Assembly: GCA_017937405.1 (NCBI GenBank)
Contig: JAGBDS010000049.1
Location: forward strand, 1 to 51,249
Source: Oscillibacter sp.
Lineage (GTDB): Bacteria; Bacillota; Clostridia; Oscillospirales; Oscillospiraceae
Length of the DNA: 51,249 bases
Direction of reading: 5' to 3'
Shown here: positions 31,215-39,620 of the stretch, in pieces
How positions within the stretch are numbered: the stretch's first letter is position 1
Layout of the letters: every line of letters starts with the position of its first letter
Translations under genes and position numbers: made by a program
The notes under the pieces: model-generated
Told to the model about the DNA's origin: nothing
What the model saw: the letters and a program-made list of their open reading frames with translations, nothing else
Databases searched by the model: none

Positions 31215-32518
31215 TATTCCGCTTTCAGGGTGTCCCGAATTTCACTGTCAAAGTAAACCACCGGGTTCTGGGCCTCGCCGTCCTGCCGGACTTCGAAGTG
31301 GAGGTGCGGCCCGGTGGACATGCCGGTGGAGCCTACGGCAGCCACCATCTCTCCGGGCTTCACCGTGTCGCCCTCTTTCACATCCACGTTTCGGCAATGG
31401 GCGTACATGGTAGTCAGCCCGCCGCCGTGGTCCAGCACCAGATAGTTGCCCCGTTCCCGGTCAAACCCCACCTCGGTGACGGTGCCGTCCGCCGCCGCCA
31501 GGATGACAGTTCCTTGCTCGGCGGGAATGTCAATGCCGCTGTGCAGTTTTCCGTTGATGATGCCATAGGGATTGCCCTTCCATACGGTCCGGCTGTCCTG
31601 CACCGGCCACTGGAGCCAGCAGCTCTCCGTTTCAGATTCCGCGTAAACGCCGTAGACGAAAGGTTCGTCGTCTCCCGCCAGCTGGGGCAGCATGGTCCGC
31701 GTCCCGTCCTCGCCGTATTCCACCCGCAGGCGGCCGGTGGACAGGGTGTAGGTCTTGCTCTGCTCCCCACCGTCCGCAAAGGTGACGGTCACGGTCAGTC
31801 GGGCGCCGTCAAAGGTGTCGATACTATCCCAGTGCGCCTGCCGCATATCCGCATCCGGGTCCTCCCGGTACTCCGGCACCCAGAACCCGTAGCGGACCTC
31901 CGGGGCAAACTCCTCCGTGACACTGCTGCCCAGCGCGGTCATCACTTCGGCGTTCATCGGGCTATCCTCGTCCTCGCCGTAGACGCTGCAGACCGGGCCG
32001 CCTGCCTCTTCCGCCTGCCAGAGCTTCTGCACATCCTCGTCTGTCAGTCCCGTCAGGACTTGTCTGCGGTACAGCCCGCCCCGGTCAACGGAAAGGGAAA
32101 CCGTCTCGATTCCCTCTCCCGTTACCTGAAACAAACATCCGGTATAGTGTCCGGTTTCTTCGCTGGCGATACCGGAACCGGAGTCAAAAGCCAGCCCGCC
32201 GTTGGCGTTGGGCCGAACCGTCTCCCCGGTGTCGGCGGCATAGGCCGTCAGGCCAAAGGAGTAATCCAGCGTCATCACCGGGTTGCCTCCCGGCTGCTCC
32301 CCGCTTTCCACGGCGGGCCGCAGATGGACCGTTCCCAGCACCAGGGCCAGAGCGCAGGCGGCGCACACGGCTCCCCGTAGGACAGGCTTCCAATCCCACT
32401 TTACCAGGTGCTTAGGCCCTGCCTGCGCCTCCCGCTGCCGCCGGGCCGCCCACAGCACCTTTGTCTCCAACTCCTCCGGGACTGAAATATCCTCCATCAG
32501 TTTACGATAGTTATTCAT
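31214..32518 (-). CDS. Anti-sigma-like membrane protein fused to an M23 peptidase
   Basis: 434 residues. The N-terminal 45 residues are cytoplasmic and charged (M-N-N-Y-R-K-L-M-E-D-I-S-V-P-E-E-L), one membrane helix spans about 47-66, a middle extracellular domain (70-320) is of DUF4179-like make-up, and residues 326-420 are a complete peptidase M23 domain: zinc ligands H326/D330 (H-S-G-I-D) and H407 (H-L-H), with catalytic H374 (Y-A-H-C) and H405. It should cut peptidoglycan peptide bonds outside the cell. The gene overlaps the ECF sigma gene by eight bases, so the cytoplasmic part is probably its anti-sigma factor. Confidence 0.85.
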   Translation of the reverse strand: MNNYRKLMEDISVPEELETKVLWAARRQREAQAGPKHLVKWDWKPVLRGAVCAACALALVLGTVHLRPAVESGEQPGGNPVMTLDYSFGLTAYAADTGETVRPNANGGLAFDSGSGIASEETGHYTGCLFQVTGEGIETVSLSVDRGGLYRRQVLTGLTDEDVQKLWQAEEAGGPVCSVYGEDEDSPMNAEVMTALGSSVTEEFAPEVRYGFWVPEYREDPDADMRQAHWDSIDTFDGARLTVTVTFADGGEQSKTYTLSTGRLRVEYGEDGTRTMLPQLAGDDEPFVYGVYAESETESCWLQWPVQDSRTVWKGNPYGIINGKLHSGIDIPAEQGTVILAAADGTVTEVGFDRERGNYLVLDHGGGLTTMYAHCRNVDVKEGDTVKPGEMVAAVGSTGMSTGPHLHFEVRQDGEAQNPVVYFDSEIRDTLKAE

Positions 32519-32990
32519 CTTCGTTACCTCCCAACAGGTCTTTCAGCTTCAGCCGCGCCCGGCGGAGCCGGGTCCGCACGGTGGCGGGCGGCACCCCCAG
32601 CAGCGCGGCAATTTCCTCTGTGGCGTATCCTTCCGCGTAGTACAGATGCACCGCCGTCCGCAGCTTCTCCGGCAGCCGGGCCACCGCGTCCCATAATTCG
32701 GCGGCGACCTCATCCACAGGCCGGGCCAGCTCCGGAATATCCTCCAACGCCAGCACTGGCCGCCGCAGGCGGAAGCGGTGGATGTCGGCGCAGCGGTTCA
32801 CCGCAGTCCGCAGGAGCCACGCCCGGGTACGCTCGCCGTCCCAGTCCGCCGCATCCTGCTGGAAGAGCCGCAGAAACACGTCCTGATACACGTCCTCGGC
32901 GTCGGCGGCGTTCTGCGTCCGGCACAGCGCCAGCCGGTACACCGCGCCGCCGTGGAGCCTCATGGCATTGCAAAGGGCTTGTTCCGTCAT
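32511..32990 (-). CDS. ECF sigma-70 factor
   Basis: 159 residues. Region 2: D-A-E-D-V-Y-Q-D-V-F-L-R-L-F and R-A-W-L-L-R-T-A-V-N-R-C. Region 4: L-P-E-K-L-R-T-A-V-H-L-Y-Y-A-E-G-Y, then E-E-I-A-A-L-L-G-V-P-P-A-T-V-R-T-R-L-R-R-A-R. AGAAAGGAGG precedes the ATG. Upstream lie an ECF-like promoter (33033-33060) and a 16-bp palindrome (33012-33027). Its overlap with the M23/anti-sigma gene suggests control by an envelope signal. Confidence 0.92.
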   Translation of the reverse strand: MTEQALCNAMRLHGGAVYRLALCRTQNAADAEDVYQDVFLRLFQQDAADWDGERTRAWLLRTAVNRCADIHRFRLRRPVLALEDIPELARPVDEVAAELWDAVARLPEKLRTAVHLYYAEGYATEEIAALLGVPPATVRTRLRRARLKLKDLLGGNEDE

Positions 32991-33011
32991 GCAATGCCTC
33001 CTTTCTCTCTG

Positions 33012-33027
33012 TCTGAAAAGCGCTTTT
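33012..33027. promoter_or_regulatory. Perfect 16-bp palindrome in the sigma operon leader
   Basis: TGAAAAGCGCTTTTCA. It resembles a CcpA cre site (TGAAAGCGCTTTCA) with one extra base per arm; it lies 22 bases before the start codon, downstream of the predicted promoter. Confidence 0.5.
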
Positions 33028-33032
33028 CACTT

Positions 33033-33060
33033 TGAACACGCCTGTTGGGGCGGAAATGTT
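33033..33060 (-). promoter_or_regulatory. ECF-type promoter, possibly autoregulated
   Basis: Minus strand GGAACA (33060-33055), 16-base spacer, CGTGTT (33038-33033), close to the general ECF pattern GGAAC...CGT. It overlaps no other gene. The hairpin at 33071-33109 ends the gene upstream. Confidence 0.45.
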
Positions 33061-33070
33061 CCCTGCTTCA

Positions 33071-33109
33071 AAAAAATATCCCACCGGAATTTCCGATGGG
33101 ATATTTTTT
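33071..33109 (-). terminator. Terminator after the small coiled-coil gene
   Basis: 13-bp perfect stem (33071-33083/33097-33109) with an inner CGGAA/TTCCG extension; T run on the minus strand side. Confidence 0.88.
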
Positions 33110-33311
33110 AGTTCTCTCTGATACCGTAAATCTCAAACCGGCCGATGAGGTTCTGGACCGTCAGCTTCTGGGCCAGGAGCTGCTGGTAGGTCGCCCCCTT
33201 GTTCTTCCCGGCAGCCCGGAGCTTCTCCATATCGGACAGCACCTTGTCCCGCTCCTTCAAGAGGTCACCGTACATGCGGTCATAGGCCGCCAGCCGTTCC
33301 AAATCCGTCAT
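33108..33311 (-). CDS. Small coiled-coil protein of unknown function
   Basis: 67 residues, nearly all charged helix (L-A-A-Y-D-R-M-Y-G-D-L-L-K-E-R-D-K-V-L-S-D-M-E-K), then A-G-K-N-K-G-A-T-Y-Q-Q-L-L-A-Q-K. ATG 33311 has GGTGGAG 5-7 bases upstream. It follows ychF on the same strand after a 120-base region full of inverted repeats, including a Fur-box-like core directly before the ribosome site. No family recognised. Confidence 0.7.
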   Translation of the reverse strand: MTDLERLAAYDRMYGDLLKERDKVLSDMEKLRAAGKNKGATYQQLLAQKLTVQNLIGRFEIYGIREN

Positions 33312-33327
33312 AGCTTGTCTCCACCAC

Positions 33328-33446
33328 AATGATAATCATTTTGGGCAGGACACGCGCCTGCCCAAAATTCCTTGACCCGCCGCCCTGGGGCGGCACCAGG
33401 GGTATCGCAGGCAGCGCCCACGTATCTAGGGGGCTGGGCCCCCTAG
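33328..33446. repeat. Cluster of four inverted repeats between ychF and the small gene
   Basis: AATGATAATCATT (33328-33340, perfect, same as the core of Fur boxes); TTTTGGGCAGG/CCTGCCCAAAA (33339-33349/33357-33367); GCCGCC/GGCGGC (33379-33384/33389-33394); CTAGGGGGC/GCCCCCTAG (33426-33434/33438-33446). None has a clear T tract. One or more may end ychF transcription or bind protein. Confidence 0.65.
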
Positions 33447-33451
33447 AGGTT

Positions 33452-34561
33452 TTAAACATTGAACCGGAAGTAAATCATGTCGCCGTCCTGAACGACGTAG
33501 TCCTTGCCCTCGCTGCGAAGCAGGCCCTTTTCCTTGGCGGCGTTGACGCTGCCGCACTTCATCATATCGTCGTAGGCAATGACCTCGGCCCGAATGAAGC
33601 CCCGCTCGATGTCGGTGTGGATCTTTCCGGCTGCCTTGGGGGCCTTGGTGCCCTTCTTGATGGTCCAGGCCCGGCACTCGTCCTTGCCGTAGGTCAGGAA
33701 GGAAATGAGGCCCAGCAGGGCGTAGGAGCACTTGATGAGCCGGTCCAGGCCGGACTCCTCCACGCCTAGCTCCTCCAGGAACATCTGCTTCTCCTCGCCC
33801 TCCAGCTCGGCGATATCCTGCTCCAGCTTGGCGCAGATGGGCAGCACCTGGGCGCCCTCCTTCTCCGCCAGCTCCTTTACCTGCTGGTAATACTGGTTAC
33901 CGTCCAGATCAGTGAAGCCGTCCTCGTCGGTGTTGGCGGCGTAGATGATGGGCTTCAGGCTCAGCAGGTCGCTGGTGGCGATGAGGGCCATGTCGTCGTC
34001 ATCACACTCGTAGGTCCGGGCGGACTTGCCTGCGTTCAGGTGCTCCGCCAGGCCCTTGAACACATCCACCTCATGGAGGAACTTCTTGTCGCCCTTGGCG
34101 GCCTTCTGGGCCTTTTCGATGCGGCGGTTCACCATCTCCAGGTCGGCCATGATGAGCTCCAGGTCAATGGTCTCAATGTCCCCCAAGGGGTCCACGGGCA
34201 CGTTGGTGCCGGCGTCGGCCACGACATGCATGATGTTCTCGTCATCAAAGCACCGCACCACATGGACGATGGCGTCGGTCTCCCGGATGTTGGCCAGGAA
34301 CTTGTTGCCAAGGCCCGCGCCCTGGCTGGCGCCCTTCACCAGGCCCGCGATGTCCACGAACTCGATGACGGCGGGTGTCTTTTTGTCGGGCTCATACATC
34401 TCGGCCAGCTTGTCCAGCCGCTCGTCAGGCACAGCCACCATGCCCACGTTGGGGTCGATGGTGCAGAAGGGATAGTTGGCGCTCTCAGCGCCGGCGTTGG
34501 TGATAGCGTTAAACAGGGTAGACTTTCCAACATTTGGGAGTCCCACGATACCAAGTTTCAT
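33452..34561 (-). CDS. ychF: Redox-regulated ATPase YchF
   Basis: 369 residues, Obg-like family. G1 G-L-P-N-V-G-K-S-T at residues 7-15, G3 D-I-A-G-L, and an N-T-D-E stretch where GTPases have N-K-x-D, which explains ATP preference in this family. C-terminal TGS domain contains R-A-W-T-I-K-K-G-T-K-A-P and ends D-M-I-Y-F-R-F-N-V. AAAGGAG precedes ATG 34561. Ribosome-associated stress role known from the family. Confidence 0.95.
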   Translation of the reverse strand: MKLGIVGLPNVGKSTLFNAITNAGAESANYPFCTIDPNVGMVAVPDERLDKLAEMYEPDKKTPAVIEFVDIAGLVKGASQGAGLGNKFLANIRETDAIVHVVRCFDDENIMHVVADAGTNVPVDPLGDIETIDLELIMADLEMVNRRIEKAQKAAKGDKKFLHEVDVFKGLAEHLNAGKSARTYECDDDDMALIATSDLLSLKPIIYAANTDEDGFTDLDGNQYYQQVKELAEKEGAQVLPICAKLEQDIAELEGEEKQMFLEELGVEESGLDRLIKCSYALLGLISFLTYGKDECRAWTIKKGTKAPKAAGKIHTDIERGFIRAEVIAYDDMMKCGSVNAAKEKGLLRSEGKDYVVQDGDMIYFRFNV

Positions 34562-34661
34562 AAAAGCAAAACTCCTTTGCCATATTTTCGACATAGTATT
34601 GTACCATCACGGAGCCAAAAGTGCAAGAGGTTCATGGAGGTATCCTTACCGTGTCCCGCGC

Positions 34662-34690
34662 AAAAAGCGCACCGTGTCGCCACGGTGCGC
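34662..34690 (-). terminator. Terminator of htrA
   Basis: 10-bp perfect stem (34667-34676/34681-34690) with loop TCGC and TTTTT on the minus-strand side. The rest of the 34562-34790 gap shows no gene. Confidence 0.85.
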
Positions 34691-34790
34691 CTTCTCTATA
34701 TAGATTCTGTATTCCCCCGCGTCCGCCGCAAAGGCGGCTGTTTGCCTTGCCGCAGCGATTGCCGCGAAGCCGCCGTCAGACGCGGATGGA

Positions 34791-36212
34791 TCAGTTGCCG
34801 AAACGGTTGCCGAAGAAGTAGTCAAAAATGTCGTAGGGATTGGTATAGCCGTTGCCAAACTGGTTGTTATTGCTGCTGCCGCTGTTCTGGCTGGTCTCCT
34901 CCTGGTTCTGCTGGTCAGCGGGGACGGCGTCCCAGGTCAGCTCCACAGTGATGGTTTGTCCGCCCCGGTAGACGGTGAGGGTAGAGGTGTCTCCGGCGGC
35001 GTACTGCTTCTTCACCGCCGTCAGGTCCTCCATGGTCTTGATGTCGTGGCTATCCACCTTGGTGATGACGTCACCCATCTGGAGCCCCGCCTTCTCAGCG
35101 GCCTTGCCCTCCTCCACGGAGTAGACGAACACGCCCTCCTTGATGTCGTAGCGGTACTGGGCAGCCATCTGCTCCGTCATGGAGCCGCCGGTGATGCCGA
35201 GGTACGGCTTGTTGGTGATATAGCCGTTGGTCATGATGTCCTGGATCATGGCGAACACGTCGTTGATGGGGATGGCGAAGCCCAGGCCCTCCACAGAGCT
35301 GTTGGAATAGCTGGAATACTTGGCGGACACGATGCCCACCACCTCGCCATACTGGTTAAACATGGGGCCGCCGGAGTTGCCGGGGTTGATGGACGCGTCG
35401 GTCTGGATCATGTTGAAGGGCGTGCCGGAGACGTTGATGGCCCGGTTCACGCTGGACACCATGCCGCCGCTCATGGAGAAGGTCAGCTCGCCCAGGGGGT
35501 TGCCGACGGCCAGCACATGGTCGCCCACGTTCAGCTTGTCGCTGTCGCCCAGGGTGACAGGCTGGAGGTCCGCGGCCTCCACCTTGATGACGGCGATGTC
35601 GTAATCCTCGTCGCCGCCCACATACTTGGCGTCATACTCGTCGCCGTTGTACATGGTGACCTTCACGGTGTCGGCGTTCTTCACCACATGGTAGTTGGTG
35701 ACGATGAAGCCGTCCTTCGTCAGCACGAAGCCGCTGCCGGCGGAGGCGGTCTTCACCGGCTGACCGAAGAAGTTGGTGCCGTTGGTGCCGGTGACGTTGA
35801 TGGACACCACGCTGTTCACATTGGCGGCGTAGACCTCCGCGTCGGTCATGGCGTTCTTGCCGTCCACAGTCTTGACGGCCACCGCCGTGGCGGGACGGCT
35901 GCTGACGTTCACCTCGGTGGCGCCGCCGTTGCCCACGGCCCACACCACGCCGCCGCCCACGGCGCCGCCCAGCAGGGCGCACACCAGAGCCAGTGCCGTG
36001 ATCTTCAGGCCCATCCGGTTCTTTTTCACGCTCTTCATCTCCTGAACAGGCGGCTGCTCCCGCCGCCCAGACTCAAAATGATTCAGTTGCTCGTCCACGG
36101 TGGGACGGCTCTGCGCATCGCCGGAGGTGGAACGGGCGTCGTAGCGCTGGCCCGGCTCGCTGCCGTCCTTACGGTATGTGTAATGATACAAATTCTGCTC
36201 ATCGTTATACAT
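34791..36212 (-). CDS. htrA: HtrA/DegP-type membrane-anchored serine protease with PDZ domain
   Basis: 473 residues. Disordered cytoplasmic N-terminus (1-66), one membrane helix (about 69-93), trypsin-like S1C domain with triad H175 (N-Y-H-V-V), D205 (Y-D-I-A-V-I) and S280 (P-G-N-S-G-G-P), PDZ domain about 330-430 (A-A-E-K-A-G-L-Q-M-G-D-V-I), and a Gln/Asn/Gly-rich tail ending F-F-G-N-R-F-G-N. It degrades or refolds damaged surface proteins. AGGAGGAG precedes the ATG; a TTTGGA-16-GATAAT promoter (36247-36274, minus) is plausible. Monocistronic. Confidence 0.93.
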   Translation of the reverse strand: MYNDEQNLYHYTYRKDGSEPGQRYDARSTSGDAQSRPTVDEQLNHFESGRREQPPVQEMKSVKKNRMGLKITALALVCALLGGAVGGGVVWAVGNGGATEVNVSSRPATAVAVKTVDGKNAMTDAEVYAANVNSVVSINVTGTNGTNFFGQPVKTASAGSGFVLTKDGFIVTNYHVVKNADTVKVTMYNGDEYDAKYVGGDEDYDIAVIKVEAADLQPVTLGDSDKLNVGDHVLAVGNPLGELTFSMSGGMVSSVNRAINVSGTPFNMIQTDASINPGNSGGPMFNQYGEVVGIVSAKYSSYSNSSVEGLGFAIPINDVFAMIQDIMTNGYITNKPYLGITGGSMTEQMAAQYRYDIKEGVFVYSVEEGKAAEKAGLQMGDVITKVDSHDIKTMEDLTAVKKQYAAGDTSTLTVYRGGQTITVELTWDAVPADQQNQEETSQNSGSSNNNQFGNGYTNPYDIFDYFFGNRFGN

Positions 36213-36405
36213 GATATGTCTCCTCCTGTTAAACTATCCCTTTGCCATTATCATAGCGGCAAACTGTGTCCAAATCGTGAAGAATGTTTGTACACGCTTT
36301 GAACTTCTCTGAACTTTGGCTTTAGTATAGTCCGGTTATCTTAAAAATGCCTGAAAGAATTTTGAAGCATTTGTGAACCTGGATATTTTCCCGCCGGAAA
36401 ATCTA

Positions 36406-36414
36406 TGCTACAAT
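36406..36414 (+). promoter_or_regulatory. Extended -10 promoter element
   Basis: TGCTACAAT (extended -10 TG-n-TACAAT) 38 bases before the GTG at 36452; the -35 is poor. Confidence 0.4.
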
Positions 36415-36451
36415 AAATACCATTCAGAAAGCAAAGGAAGGAACCGCTGCC

Positions 36452-38053
36452 GTGCTGAAGATCGAATCCATCAAGCTCTCCCCCGGCGCAGACGCAGCCG
36501 CGCTGACAGCCGAAGCCGTCCGGCTCCTGCGGATCCGGGAGAAAGACCTGTTATCGTTAAAAGTCCTCCGCCGCAGCATCGACGCCCGCAAGGGCGGGGT
36601 GTCCGTGGTCTATACCGTGGAGGCCGCCGTCAAGGACGAAGCGACTGTATTAAAACGCTGCCGGGATAAAAAAGTCACCCGTCTGGAGCGGAAGCCCGGC
36701 TATCTTCTCCCCGCCCCCCTGCCCGCGCCGGACATTCCGCCGGTGGTGATAGGCGCCGGGCCTGCGGGATTGTTTGCCGCCCTGGTCTTGGCCCGGGCGG
36801 GCCTGCGGCCCATCCTGCTGGAGCGGGGCCACCCCGTGGAGCAGCGGAAAGCGGATGTGGACCGCTTCTGGTCCACCGGGGAGCTGGACCCCGCCAGCAA
36901 CGTCCAGTTCGGCGAGGGCGGCGCCGGAGCGTTCTCCGACGGCAAGCTGAACACCGGGACGAAGGACATCCGCCACCGCTTCATTCTGGAGACGCTGGTG
37001 TCCCACGGCGCGCCGGAGGACATCCTCATCGACGCCAAGCCCCACGTCGGCACCGACTACCTCCACATCACCCTCCAGAACCTGCGGCGTAACTTGCTGG
37101 CCCTGGGGGCGGACATCCGCTTTGAAAGCCGGCTCACCGACCTGACCATCGAAAACGGCGCGCTGACCGCCATCACCGTCACCGGGCCGCACGGCCCCTA
37201 CACGCTCCCCTGCCGCCGTCTGGTGCTGTGCCCCGGCCACTCCGCCCGGGACACCTTTGAGATGCTGTACAGCCGGGGCGTGCCCATGGAGGCCAAGCCC
37301 TTCGCCGTGGGCGTCCGCATTGAGCAGCATCAGTCGGACTGCGACGCCGCCCAGTACAAGCAGTACGCCGGGCACCCCGGCCTGAGCGTCTCCACCTATA
37401 AACTGTCCTGCCACCTCCCCAATGGCCGCTCCGCCTTCTCCTTCTGCGTCTGCCCCGGCGGCGAGGTGGTCGCCGCCGCGTCGGAGGAAAAACGGGTGGT
37501 CACCAACGGCATGAGCGAATTTGCCCGGGATAAAGAGAACATCAACGGCGCGTTGCTGGTAAACGTCACGCCGGAGGACTTCGGCGGCGACGGCCCCCTG
37601 GCGGGCATTGCCTTCCAGCGAAAGCTGGAGGATGATGCCTACGCCCTGGGCGGAGGCCGCTACTTCGCCCCCGCCCAGCGGGTGGAGGATTTTCTTGCCC
37701 GCCGTCCCTCCACCGCTCCCGGCCGGGTAAAGCCCAGCTACCGCCCCGGCGTCACCTGGACAGACCTCCACCAGTGCCTGCCGCCCTTCGTGGCGGAAAC
37801 ACTGGAGCAGGCCCTGCCCATTCTGGGCCAGAAGCTGGCAGGCTACGACCAGCCCGACGCGGTGCTCACCGCTGTGGAGAGCCGCAGCTCCTCCCCTGTC
37901 CGCATCCCCCGGGACGACACCTGCCAGTCCGCCATCCACGGCCTGTATCCCTGCGGCGAGGGCGCGGGCTACGCCGGCGGCATCCTCTCCGCCGCGGCGG
38001 ACGGAATGCGCTGCGCCGAACAAATTTGTCGATCCATCTCACAGGAGGTCTAA
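36452..38053 (+). CDS. FAD-dependent oxidoreductase (COG2509-like)
   Basis: 533 residues. An N-terminal 85-residue ferredoxin-like or RNA-binding-like segment is followed by a Rossmann dinucleotide fold, V-V-I-G-A-G-P-A-G-L-F-A-A-L at about 98, E-x-G at the end of the second strand, and G-E-G-G-A-G-A-F-S-D-G-K-L near 155. The C-terminus closes with G-E-G-A-G-Y-A-G-G-I-L-S-A-A. This matches the uncharacterised FAD-dependent dehydrogenase group COG2509. GTG start with AAGGAAGGAA upstream. The next gene begins three bases after its stop, so the two are cotranscribed. Substrate unknown. Confidence 0.88.
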   Translation: MLKIESIKLSPGADAAALTAEAVRLLRIREKDLLSLKVLRRSIDARKGGVSVVYTVEAAVKDEATVLKRCRDKKVTRLERKPGYLLPAPLPAPDIPPVVIGAGPAGLFAALVLARAGLRPILLERGHPVEQRKADVDRFWSTGELDPASNVQFGEGGAGAFSDGKLNTGTKDIRHRFILETLVSHGAPEDILIDAKPHVGTDYLHITLQNLRRNLLALGADIRFESRLTDLTIENGALTAITVTGPHGPYTLPCRRLVLCPGHSARDTFEMLYSRGVPMEAKPFAVGVRIEQHQSDCDAAQYKQYAGHPGLSVSTYKLSCHLPNGRSAFSFCVCPGGEVVAAASEEKRVVTNGMSEFARDKENINGALLVNVTPEDFGGDGPLAGIAFQRKLEDDAYALGGGRYFAPAQRVEDFLARRPSTAPGRVKPSYRPGVTWTDLHQCLPPFVAETLEQALPILGQKLAGYDQPDAVLTAVESRSSSPVRIPRDDTCQSAIHGLYPCGEGAGYAGGILSAAADGMRCAEQICRSISQEV

Positions 38054-38056
38054 TTT

Positions 38057-39028
38057 ATGAGCCGTAACATTTGCATTTATCAGGAATTTCTGACGGACGC
38101 CCACAAAGCCCAAATTCAGAAAACCGCCGAAGAACTGGGCTTCACCCCCCACTTCTTCACCCCCGGCCAGTTCGAGGAGGCAAAAGACTGCCTCCAGAGC
38201 TGCGAGGTGCTGTACGCCCACTCCCCCAAGCTGCTGCGCGCCGCCCCCGCCACCTTGAAGTGGTACTGCTGTTCCTTCGCGGGCGTAGACCCCTACTGCA
38301 AGGACCCGGCCATTTTCGCCAACCCCGACTGCATCCTCACCAACTCCAACGTCTACGGCGTCACCATCGCCGAGCACGTTGTCATGGTCACTCTGATGCT
38401 CCTGCGCCGGATGCCGGAGTACGAGGAAGTGGTGCGGAACCGCAGCTGGTCTAACCAGCTCCCCATCCGCTCCATCCGGGACAACGAATTCACCATCCTA
38501 GGCACCGGCAACATTGGCGTGAATGTAGCGGATCGGATGCGAGGCATGGGCGCTGCGAAGATCATCGGTCTCAGCCGCTCCGGCAAACCCCACCCCGCCT
38601 TTGACGGGGTACATCCTATCGCGGACCTGGACCGTGTCCTGCCCGACACGAAAATCCTGGTCATGGCCCTCCCCGGCACGGCGGAGACCATCCACATCCT
38701 GAACCGGGAGCGCATCGCCCTGCTGCCGAAGGACGCCTATGTCATCAACGTGGGCCGGGGCACCGCCATTGAGCAGGAGCCGCTGATCGAGGCCCTGAAC
38801 GAGGGCCGCATCGCGGGCGCCGCCCTGGACGTGATGGACCCGGAGCCCCTTCCCGCCGACCATCCCCTGTGGAGCGCCAAAAATCTCATCCTGACGCCCC
38901 ATGTCTCCGGCAACATGACCCTGGGCTACACCTGTGACACCAACGTGGCCATGTTCTGCGAGGACCTGAAGAACTACGCCGCCGGGAAGCCGCTGAACGG
39001 CTTCGTGGACCGTGCGAAGGGGTATTGA
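38057..39028 (+). CDS. D-2-hydroxyacid dehydrogenase
   Basis: 323 residues. NAD-binding G-T-G-N-I-G-V-N-V at about 150, catalytic Arg in N-V-G-R-G-T-A-I, Glu in D-V-M-D-P-E-P-L and His in T-P-H-V-S-G-N. AGGAGG precedes the ATG. It would reduce a 2-keto acid to its D-hydroxy acid or the reverse. Follows the FAD oxidoreductase in one operon; no clear substrate clue. Confidence 0.92.
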   Translation: MSRNICIYQEFLTDAHKAQIQKTAEELGFTPHFFTPGQFEEAKDCLQSCEVLYAHSPKLLRAAPATLKWYCCSFAGVDPYCKDPAIFANPDCILTNSNVYGVTIAEHVVMVTLMLLRRMPEYEEVVRNRSWSNQLPIRSIRDNEFTILGTGNIGVNVADRMRGMGAAKIIGLSRSGKPHPAFDGVHPIADLDRVLPDTKILVMALPGTAETIHILNRERIALLPKDAYVINVGRGTAIEQEPLIEALNEGRIAGAALDVMDPEPLPADHPLWSAKNLILTPHVSGNMTLGYTCDTNVAMFCEDLKNYAAGKPLNGFVDRAKGY

Positions 39029-39060
39029 TGTCCCCTGAACCAGGGGACGGGGAGGCGCCC

Positions 39061-39125
39061 CCCATTCTTTTTCGTCTTGCCGAAAAAGAATGCGCCGCGC
39101 CCGGTGGAAGAAAAAGGCGCCTAGG
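39061..39125 (-). repeat. Inverted repeat unit, copy A
   Basis: Contains a 12-bp perfect hairpin CATTCTTTTTCG/CGAAAAAGAATG (39063-39074/39081-39092). Read on the minus strand it aligns with copy B over about 65 bases: GCGCCTTT, TTCCACCG, GGCGCA-like and TTTCGGCAAGACGAAA in the same order. Confidence 0.75.
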
Positions 39126-39550
39126 GCCTCAAACTTGACCCGCTCCGGGGTCAAGTTTGGGCCGAAACGCGGGGTCCCAACAAGAAACCTTGGCAGTTGA
39201 GGCCAGATTCAGCGTTGGGCGCGGGCCCGGTCTTGCAGAATCTTTCAGTCTGTGGCCCGCGACCGGGAATTGCAAGGTAAGGGTGCGTGACCGATTTGGT
39301 CTGCTTCTCTTTCCGCTGCCGCTCCCGCTACCTCCCGGTAGCGCGTAGCGAAGCGGAACGCGCGAGGCCAGTGGTTAAGTCCTTTCGACGACCACCCCCG
39401 AAAGCGGCTCCGCACCGACAAATGCGGAGCAGCACCCTCTCTGTTCCCCAAGCCCCAGGCGCACCCGGTACAAGCCCCCCAAAGTCTCCTCCGCACCGTC
39501 TCGCCCGACCCCCGTCCTCGTCCAAACCTGCCCAAAGGGCAGGATTTGGA

Positions 39551-39620
39551 CACCCAAGCGCCTTTCTTTTCCACCGCTGCGGCGGCAACTTTTCTTTCGG
39601 CAAGACGAAAGAAAAGTGGG
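39551..39620 (+). repeat. Inverted repeat unit, copy B
   Basis: Contains hairpin ACTTTTCTTTCG/CGAAAGAAAAGT (39588-39599/39606-39617). Stem bases differ from copy A in a compensated way while the loop GCAAGA is the same, so the fold is conserved. Confidence 0.75.

Noticed and set aside
33339-33367. Calling the TTTTGGGCAGG hairpin a proven ychF terminator
   Set aside because: No T tract follows it on either strand; kept only as one of a cluster of inverted repeats.
36650-38023. 457-codon minus-strand frame opposite the FAD oxidoreductase
   Set aside because: No ribosome site, low-complexity Gly/Val/Ala composition; the plus strand has clear FAD-binding motifs.
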